Assembly: GCA_035528995.1 (NCBI GenBank)
Contig: DATKXO010000403.1
Location: forward strand, 1-5,417
Direction: 5' to 3'
DNA: 5,417 nucleotides
DNA from: DATKXO01 sp035528995
GTDB taxonomy: Bacteria > Planctomycetota > Phycisphaerae > UBA1845
The position numbers and the translations under genes are program-made. Shown in pieces: positions 1 to 5,417 of the stretch. The first letter of the stretch is position 1. Each line of letters begins with the position of its first letter. The notes below the pieces were generated by a model, which was not told the DNA's origin, searched no databases, and saw only the letters and a program-made list of their open reading frames with translations.

Positions 1-1
1 G

Positions 2-1048
2 GGCGAGCGGGCCGGGCTCCAGAGTGATGCGGCACGCTACGGCATCTCGTTCGTTGTCTCGTGGGTCCTGATTCTGATCTTCGGAGTGGCCATTCCCATT
101 GCCTGGGCCCGTTACGCAGGGGAATCGCTGCTCACCGCCGTCCTGCCGGCGCTGCACGTTCTGGGCTTCATCCTGCGCCCGCTGGTGGGGTTCCTCAGGT
201 TGTTCGACGAGTTGGTTCGCCGGTTGGCGGGCGTGCCCCTCCAGACCGCCCAGTCGCAGGCCGACGAACTCGAGCGCGAGATCCTCAACGTGGTCTCCGA
301 GGGAGAGATGCACGGAGCCGTGGATGAGGAGGAGAAGGAGATGATCGAGTCGGTCATCGACCTCCGCGATACGGACGTCGAGGAGATCATGACCCCGCGC
401 ACGGACATCGCCGCCGTGGAGCGGACCGCCGGCCTGCAGGAGGTCAAGTCCTGCATCGCCGAGAGCGGCCACTCGCGCATACCCGTCTACGAGGAGACCA
501 TCGACAAGATCCTGGGCATGCTCTACGCCAAGGATCTCCTGCAACTCGGCGAGGGCGAGCCCTTCAACGCCACCAAGGTCATGCGCAGCGTCTCGTTTAT
601 TCCGGAGACCAAGCCCTTGCGCGATCTGCTGCACGAGTTTCAGGAGCAGAAGGTGCATGTCGCCGTGGTGCTGGACGAATACGGCGGCACCGCCGGCCTG
701 GTCACCATCGAGGACATCCTCGAGGAGTTGGTCGGCGAGATCGTGGACGAGTACGAGTCCGAGGAGCCGGAAGCCATCCGTCGAATCGACGAGAACAACG
801 TCGAGGTGGACGCCCGTACACGAATCGACGACCTCAACGACGAACTCGATCTGAACCTGCCCGAGGACGAGGACTACGAGACCGTCGGCGGCTTCGTATT
901 CAGCCGGCTGGGCAGAATCCCCAAGGTGGGCGAGCGCTGCGATCACGACAACCTGGCCTTCCAGGTCATCGCCGCCGAACCGCGACGAATCCTCCGCTTG
1001 AGATTGCACATCACCCCGGCCGACGGGAACAACCACATCCCACGCTAG
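2..1048 (+). CDS. CNNM/CorC-HlyC family membrane protein with CBS pair (5' end outside the window)
   Basis: The frame is open from base 2 to the TAG at 1046-1048 (348 codons seen). A GTG at 86 could be mistaken for a start, but the frame upstream of it continues as a hydrophobic membrane segment, so the gene begins left of the window. In window residue numbering, about 14-78 is the end of the DUF21/CNNM transmembrane domain. An acidic linker with the family motif EIMTPRTD follows at about 128-135. The first CBS domain spans about 130-182 and the second about 195-250, the latter carrying the hallmark DEYGGTAGLVTIEDILEELV. A C-terminal CorC_HlyC domain spans about 260-340, with YETVGGFVFSRLGRIP. 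Family members are inner-membrane proteins linked to Mg2+/Co2+ homeostasis or efflux. The older name hemolysin C reflects a historical annotation. The family assignment is firm; the transported ion is inferred only. Confidence 0.93.
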   Translation, partial: GERAGLQSDAARYGISFVVSWVLILIFGVAIPIAWARYAGESLLTAVLPALHVLGFILRPLVGFLRLFDELVRRLAGVPLQTAQSQADELEREILNVVSEGEMHGAVDEEEKEMIESVIDLRDTDVEEIMTPRTDIAAVERTAGLQEVKSCIAESGHSRIPVYEETIDKILGMLYAKDLLQLGEGEPFNATKVMRSVSFIPETKPLRDLLHEFQEQKVHVAVVLDEYGGTAGLVTIEDILEELVGEIVDEYESEEPEAIRRIDENNVEVDARTRIDDLNDELDLNLPEDEDYETVGGFVFSRLGRIPKVGERCDHDNLAFQVIAAEPRRILRLRLHITPADGNNHIPR

Positions 1049-1143
1049 GGCGCCCTGTGGTCGGACGGGTCCGGCGGCCATCACCGCCTGATCTGCACCT
1101 TGCATGGTCCGCACGTTGCCTCTCCAATAGGTGACATCCGGGC

Positions 1144-1164
1144 TCGGCCGCGGATCGCGGCCGA
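1144..1164 (+). promoter_or_regulatory. Strong 9-bp hairpin in the leader of the antiporter-like gene
   Basis: TCGGCCGCG (1144-1152) and CGCGGCCGA (1156-1164) are perfect reverse complements separated by GAT. This is the strongest short dyad I found in the window. It lies 95 bases after the CNNM stop and ends 7 bases before the AGGGG motif at 1172-1176. No T-run follows, so it is not a classical intrinsic terminator. It could be a factor-assisted terminator of the upstream gene, an mRNA-stabilising or translation-modulating structure of the downstream gene, or a dyad protein-binding site. It would be coding if the GTG at 1131 were the true start. Confidence 0.5.
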
Positions 1165-1205
1165 TTGCGACAGGGGCGGCTACGTTGGTGGATCCGGCGC
1201 TATTG

Positions 1206-2999
1206 ATGATGCCCGACGTCCTGGCCGTCGTGCCCGGACCGGGCCTGCTGTTCGGGCTGATGCTCGTGGCGGCGATCGCCGGGGGGTACGCCGCCCGCTT
1301 TCTGCACGTCCCGCGCGTGATCGGATTCCTGGCGGGTGGGATTGTCCTGCGGGCCATCCTCACGGGCATGATCGACCCGTTGCAGGGCGGTTCGACGGCG
1401 CTGGCCGCCGCCGCCGAGCCCCTGCAGGCGATCAACGACTTGGCTCTGGGGCTGATCCTGTTCTCGATCGGCGGAGTGTTCCAGCGGGCACATATGCGCG
1501 GCGCCGGGCGACGCGTGCTGAGAATCGGGCTCGTCGAGAGCGGGTTGGTGTTGGTGGCGGTCTTCGCGGCCACCACCACCGCGGTATTGATCACACAACC
1601 GCAGAACGGTGTGGGGTCGGGCCTTGTGCTGGCCGTACTCCTGGGCATTGCGGGCATCGCCACCGCGCCGGCGGCCACGCTGTTTGTCCTGCGCGAATAC
1701 CAGGCCAAGGGGCCGACCACCAGCACCATCCTCGGTTTGGTGGGAGTGAACAACGTCCTGTGCATCGTGCTTTTCCACACGACCTTCCTGGTGCTGGCAG
1801 CTTGTGGTGCGATCGATGCGCCCCCACTCTTGAGTCGCTACCTCTGGTGGGCCCTGGCCCTGACCACCGTGGGCAGCGTGGCACTCGGGGTCATCGCCGG
1901 CGTCTTGCTCAGCGTGGTTCATGCCAAGCTCCCACTGGCCGAGACGAGCTTGATCTTCTTCGCCATGTTCATTCTCCTGGGCGCGGGCGAGAAATGGCTT
2001 CTGATGCACATGGGCCCCTCGTTCGATTTCCTGCTCACCGCCCTGACCATCGGGGCCGTCTTTCGGAACGTGGCCATCGATTCGGAGAAGTTGGAGGGTG
2101 TTCTGGCCACAGTGGCTACGCCGATCTTTGCCGGGTTCTTTGTGATCGCCGGCTACAACCTGCATCTCGCCGAGCTGACCCACCTGGGTTGGGTGGGCGG
2201 GGCGTACGTCGTTGCCCGCTGTGTGGGCAAATTCCTGGGAGCACGTCTGGGCGTTCGGTGGACCGGGCAGGCGGAGCGTCTCGACCCGAAGATCGGCTTG
2301 GCCCTGTTGTGCCAGGCGGCGGTGGTCATCGGGCTTGCCTCGTTCGCGCTCCAGAATTGGACCAGCGACGCGGCTAGTCAGTTCTCCACGATCATTCTGG
2401 GAAGCGTGGTGGTATTCGAGTTGGCCGGACCGCTGCTGGTCAAGCGCTGTGTCGTTCAGGGGGGGGAGGTCAAGGCCATCGCGCTGCTGCGACGGGGCGG
2501 GGCGGTCCCCGAGGGCGCGTCGGTCCTGGGGCTCACGCTGCAAGCGCTGCTGCCCTTGCTGGGGGTGCGTCGCCGGGCGGGAAGGACCAACGCCGGCCCC
2601 TTGCAGGTGCAGCATATCATGCGCAGGAACGTCCAGCTTCTGCCGGCGTCGGCCAATCTCGACGAGGTGCTGCACTTCATCGAGCATTCCACCTACAACC
2701 ATTTCCCCGTGGTGCATGAGGACGGCGAGTTCGCCGGGGTCATCCATTTCAGTGACGTGCGGGACGTGATCTACGACCCGGCATTTCGTGATCTGGTGAC
2801 GGCCGTCGACTTGGCCGATCCGGATTCGCCCGTCGTCTCGATGGATATGCCGTTGGAGCAGCTTCTGGAAGAGTTCACCCGCCACAACGTGGGCGTGCTG
2901 CCGGTGGGAGAGCGGGCGGGAGCCACCCGCGTTGTCGGCCTGGTCGAGCAGCGCGACTTGCTCCGGGCGCTGCATCGCACATCGGGTGGACCGGGCTGA
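1206..2999 (+). CDS. Cation:proton antiporter-like (CPA2/Kef-like) membrane protein with C-terminal CBS pair
   Basis: This is a predicted inner-membrane transporter of 597 aa from the ATG at 1206. Residues about 10-415 carry some 11-12 hydrophobic segments typical of the Na_H_Exchanger fold. They include a first-helix motif HVPRVIGFLAGGIVL, an unwound-helix motif IATAPAATLFVLREY (about 151-165) and the late motif GLALLCQAAVVIGLA (about 364-378). After a linker, residues about 468-590 form two CBS domains, which bind adenosyl ligands in other proteins. There is no RCK/TrkA-N domain as in KefB/KefC. The TM5 site reads VGVNNVLCI, with Asn182-Asn183 where relatives have DD, ND or QD, so proton-coupled exchange may be altered or lost. 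The open frame extends up to a GTG at 1131, but that site has no Shine-Dalgarno and the stretch contains the 1144-1164 hairpin. A GTG at 1188 after AGGGGCGG (1172-1179) is the main alternative start. The substrate cannot be told from the sequence. Confidence 0.87.
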   Translation: MMPDVLAVVPGPGLLFGLMLVAAIAGGYAARFLHVPRVIGFLAGGIVLRAILTGMIDPLQGGSTALAAAAEPLQAINDLALGLILFSIGGVFQRAHMRGAGRRVLRIGLVESGLVLVAVFAATTTAVLITQPQNGVGSGLVLAVLLGIAGIATAPAATLFVLREYQAKGPTTSTILGLVGVNNVLCIVLFHTTFLVLAACGAIDAPPLLSRYLWWALALTTVGSVALGVIAGVLLSVVHAKLPLAETSLIFFAMFILLGAGEKWLLMHMGPSFDFLLTALTIGAVFRNVAIDSEKLEGVLATVATPIFAGFFVIAGYNLHLAELTHLGWVGGAYVVARCVGKFLGARLGVRWTGQAERLDPKIGLALLCQAAVVIGLASFALQNWTSDAASQFSTIILGSVVVFELAGPLLVKRCVVQGGEVKAIALLRRGGAVPEGASVLGLTLQALLPLLGVRRRAGRTNAGPLQVQHIMRRNVQLLPASANLDEVLHFIEHSTYNHFPVVHEDGEFAGVIHFSDVRDVIYDPAFRDLVTAVDLADPDSPVVSMDMPLEQLLEEFTRHNVGVLPVGERAGATRVVGLVEQRDLLRALHRTSGGPG

Positions 3000-3034
3000 G
3001 CGCCCCGGACCAGTCGCGCTCGGCCGCCAAGCTC

Positions 3035-3077
3035 CCCGACACTGACTGGCTGCGTCGCTGCCAATGTGGCAGTCGGG
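3035..3077 (+). terminator. Candidate compound hairpin downstream of the antiporter-like gene
   Basis: CCCGAC at 3035-3040 pairs with GTCGGG at 3072-3077. Inside it, CTGCCA at 3058-3063 pairs with TGGCAG at 3067-3072 around an ATG loop; the two helices compete for G3072. The structure starts 36 bases after the TGA at 2997-2999, where a transcript end would be expected. The nearest T-run is only TTTT at 3095-3098, so it does not meet the intrinsic terminator standard. Short GC dyads are common by chance in DNA of this composition. Confidence 0.3.
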
Positions 3078-3206
3078 ACCGCTCAAGGGTGGTGTTTTGG
3101 CAGGCCATCTGCGAGGCACACCCGCGGGTTGCTGTCGATGTCGTATCGCCGGATGACATAACTTCCCCTGTGGAAACGAGTTAGTAATGTCGGCGCCCGG
3201 TCGGTC

Positions 3207-3251
3207 GCCTGCGGGTTGGCTGGCACCCTAGCTGCATTCTCCTTCGCAGGC
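3207..3251 (+). promoter_or_regulatory. Possible 5' leader hairpin upstream of the receiver-like gene
   Basis: GCCTGCG at 3207-3213 is the exact reverse complement of CGCAGGC at 3245-3251. The 31 bases between them can form further short helices, for example GGGT (3213-3216) with ACCC (3225-3228). The element ends 30 bases before the preferred ATG at 3282. It may be a structured leader, but a 7-bp dyad at this distance in GC-rich DNA can arise by chance. Confidence 0.22.
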
Positions 3252-3281
3252 ATGGTCTGTGCGCGAGGACCGGTTCGGCCC

Positions 3282-3704
3282 ATGATGGCGTGCGAGATAA
3301 CTCGACCCTCTTCCAGGCGGGTGCTGATTTCCCATGGCGAACCCTCCGTGGAAGGCGACTGGGTCCGGGGCATCACCGGCTATTTCGAGCCTCGGCATGT
3401 GGGTGTGTGCCGGGCCTACACCGGTCGCGAGGCCATTGGTTTTGTCGAGGAGGGCGGCATCGACGCCGCCATCCTCTCCACCGACCTGCCGCGGATGGAC
3501 GGGCTCAGTGTTCTGCGGATCATCCGCTCGATCGACAACGCCATACCCTGCGTGGTCGTGACCGCCGATGCGTCGAAACGGATCCTGCAGCGAGCACTGG
3601 AGCTACAGGCGTACACGGTCCTGACCAAGCCGGTAGACCTGGCGGCCCTGAGGCGGGTGATGGTCGGGCTGTTCCGTAAGCGTTTGAGATGGGAGTTGGA
3701 TTGA
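3282..3704 (+). CDS. Stand-alone degenerate response-regulator receiver (pseudo-receiver) protein
   Basis: This is a 140-aa protein made almost entirely of one receiver (REC) domain (about residues 13-130), with no output domain. Fold signatures are clear: LPRMDGLSVLRIIR at 69-82 (the loop after beta3 and alpha3), the beta4 threonine in VVVTAD (Thr94), and the beta5 lysine with cis-proline in TKPVDL (Lys116-Pro117). The active site is degraded. The usual Asp-Asp pair after beta1 reads His18-Gly19-Glu20, and the phosphoacceptor position, four residues before Pro70, is Ser66; Asp68 sits at a non-catalytic position. It is therefore unlikely to be phosphorylated in the normal way and may act by protein-protein binding. 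The start is ATG 3282 (ATG 3285 is adjacent), with GAGGA at 3265-3269 upstream. In-frame ATG 3252 and TTG 3216 lack a good ribosome site. It ends 49 bases before groES and may be cotranscribed with it. Its partner is unknown. Confidence 0.78.
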   Translation: MMACEITRPSSRRVLISHGEPSVEGDWVRGITGYFEPRHVGVCRAYTGREAIGFVEEGGIDAAILSTDLPRMDGLSVLRIIRSIDNAIPCVVVTADASKRILQRALELQAYTVLTKPVDLAALRRVMVGLFRKRLRWELD

Positions 3705-3723
3705 CCGGTGCCGGCCGCACCGG
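3705..3723 (+). promoter_or_regulatory. 7-bp hairpin between the receiver-like gene and groES
   Basis: CCGGTGC (3705-3711) and GCACCGG (3717-3723) are perfect reverse complements around CGGCC, starting directly after the TGA of the receiver-like gene. No T-run follows. The position suits an attenuating or mRNA-processing hairpin that lets groES transcript levels differ from those of the gene upstream, but this is inference. Its sequence does not resemble the CIRCE operator. Confidence 0.4.
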
Positions 3724-3737
3724 CCAGCGAGTTGAAC

Positions 3738-3743
3738 AAGGAG
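3738..3743 (+). promoter_or_regulatory. groES ribosome binding site
   Basis: AAGGAG is a near-consensus Shine-Dalgarno sequence 10 bases before the ATG at 3754. It fixes the groES start and suggests strong translation. Confidence 0.8.
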
Positions 3744-3753
3744 TGGTACGAAC

Positions 3754-4050
3754 ATGGCGAAGCTGAACATCAGGCCTCTGGGCGACAAGGTGATCGTCAA
3801 GCGTGTGGACGCGGAGGAAGTGACCGCCGGCGGGATCGTTCTCCCGGACACCGCCCAGGAAAAGCCCAAGCGCGGCGTGGTCCGGGCGGTCGGGAACGGC
3901 CGGCTGCTCGACAGCGGCGAGCGGAGCGTGATGCAGGTCAAGAACAACGACGAGGTCCTCTTTACCAGCTACGCCGGGACGGAGGTCAAAATCCGTGGTG
4001 AGGAGTACCTGATCATGGACGAGTCGGACATCATGGGGATCATCGAATAG
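3754..4050 (+). CDS. groES: Co-chaperonin GroES (Cpn10)
   Basis: This is a complete 98-aa protein, the normal length for GroES. It forms the heptameric lid that caps GroEL in the cytoplasm and helps enclose and fold substrate proteins. The N-terminus carries the family signature IRPLGDKVIVKR (residues 6-17). The mobile loop follows at about 18-36 and contains the GGIVL segment, whose Ile28-Val29-Leu30 contacts the GroEL apical domain. The centre has RAVGNGRLL, and the C-terminal half has FTSYAGTEVKI and EEYLIMDESDI, all standard for the family. The start is set by AAGGAG at 3738-3743. groEL follows after 77 bases, the usual chaperonin operon order. No CIRCE repeat and no clear heat-shock sigma promoter are visible in the 49 bases upstream. 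Confidence 0.98.
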   Translation: MAKLNIRPLGDKVIVKRVDAEEVTAGGIVLPDTAQEKPKRGVVRAVGNGRLLDSGERSVMQVKNNDEVLFTSYAGTEVKIRGEEYLIMDESDIMGIIE

Positions 4051-4074
4051 CCCTCACATTGTGTGGTTGTCCGT

Positions 4075-4094
4075 CGGCTCGCGTTCAGGAGCCG
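4075..4094 (+). promoter_or_regulatory. Hairpin between groES and groEL
   Basis: CGGCTC (4075-4080) pairs exactly with GAGCCG (4089-4094) across an 8-base loop, with one further U-G pair outside. It lies in the 77-base spacer, 17 bases before the groEL Shine-Dalgarno. No T-run follows, so termination is unlikely. A role in processing or stabilising the groESL mRNA is possible but not shown. Confidence 0.33.
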
Positions 4095-4111
4095 GATACC
4101 ACCCCTTGGAG

Positions 4112-4117
4112 AAGGAG
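4112..4117 (+). promoter_or_regulatory. groEL ribosome binding site
   Basis: AAGGAG lies 10 bases before the ATG at 4128, the same motif and spacing as at groES. It supports the groEL start and balanced translation of the two chaperonin subunits. Confidence 0.8.
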
Positions 4118-4127
4118 ATCGCATTAG

Positions 4128-5417
<1,290 letters not shown>

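Larger units (their letters stand above)
3000..3281. other. Intergenic region with no supported gene
   Basis: These 282 bases separate the antiporter-like gene from the receiver-like gene. I see no convincing reading frame with a ribosome binding site. The patch at about 3155-3190 is the AT-richest part and is the likeliest place for a promoter, but no pair of -35 and -10 boxes with normal spacing stands out. A small dyad, ATGTC (3138-3142) with GACAT (3155-3159), flanks its left side and could be an operator half-site pair. GCGGGTTGCTG (3124-3134) recurs with one inserted base at 3211-3222. None of these is strong enough to assign a function. Confidence 0.4.

Noticed and set aside
86..88. 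GTG as the start of the CNNM/CorC protein
   Set aside because: The frame is open to the window edge and the residues before it form a hydrophobic membrane segment that continues through this codon. There is no ribosome site before it.
1073..1088. GGCGG/CCGCC hairpin after the CNNM gene as its terminator
   Set aside because: The stem is only 5 bp with a 6-base loop and no T-run, so it is well within chance expectation in this GC-rich sequence.
1100..2377. 425-codon + strand open frame overlapping the antiporter-like gene in another frame
   Set aside because: The translation is Arg/Gly-rich with no family features, typical of a shifted frame in GC-rich coding DNA.
1200..3119. 639-codon open frame on the minus strand opposite the antiporter-like gene
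   Set aside because: Its product is low-complexity, rich in Gln, Arg, Gly and His, and without domain signatures. The + strand frame encodes clear membrane helices and CBS domains.
3172..3206. ECF-type promoter suggested by GGAAAC at 3172-3177
   Set aside because: No matching -10 motif occurs at the normal 16-18 base spacing; the nearest GTC elements are too close or too far.
3216..3281. N-terminal extension of the receiver-like protein from TTG 3216 or ATG 3252
   Set aside because: Neither codon has a good Shine-Dalgarno site, the extension is not part of the receiver fold, and it overlaps a potential leader hairpin. ATG 3282 with GAGGA upstream fits better, although not decisively.

Overview
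The window comes from a GC-rich bacterial chromosome. Codons in every gene strongly favour G or C at the third position. The chaperonin genes and the transporter-plus-CBS gene have a flavour I associate with Planctomycetota or a related deep lineage. That placement is inference from memory of family sequence style, not a search result. All recognised genes are on the + strand.

Layout: (1) The 3' part of a CNNM/CorC-HlyC-type membrane protein runs in from the left edge and ends at 1048. It has the last membrane segments of the DUF21 domain, a CBS pair and a CorC_HlyC domain. (2) A 157-base gap contains a strong 9-bp hairpin at 1144-1164. (3) A cation:proton antiporter-like (CPA2/Kef-like) membrane protein follows, with about 11-12 predicted membrane segments and a C-terminal CBS pair instead of the usual RCK/TrkA-N domain. 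Its TM5 ion-site motif reads Asn-Asn where family members carry Asp. (4) A gap of about 280 bases (3000-3281) contains several short inverted repeats and one AT-richer patch, but no convincing gene. (5) A small stand-alone receiver-like protein (140 aa) keeps the Thr and Lys-Pro signature of response regulators but has lost the phosphoacceptor Asp and the acidic pair. (6) groES is complete. (7) groEL is cut by the right edge after 430 codons.

How the genes may work together: groES and groEL are a standard chaperonin operon with good Shine-Dalgarno sites. The receiver-like gene ends 49 bases before groES with no obvious promoter between them, so it may be transcribed with the chaperonins. A 7-bp hairpin directly follows its stop codon and a 6-bp hairpin lies between groES and groEL. 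I found no CIRCE element (HrcA operator) upstream of groES. The two upstream membrane proteins share CBS regulatory modules but are separated from each other and from the chaperonin block by gaps.

The most notable points are the degenerate receiver next to groESL, the Asn-Asn ion-site substitution in the antiporter-like protein, and its CBS tail. The long open frames on the minus strand are shadows of these genes. I see no tRNA, rRNA, mobile element or CRISPR array.
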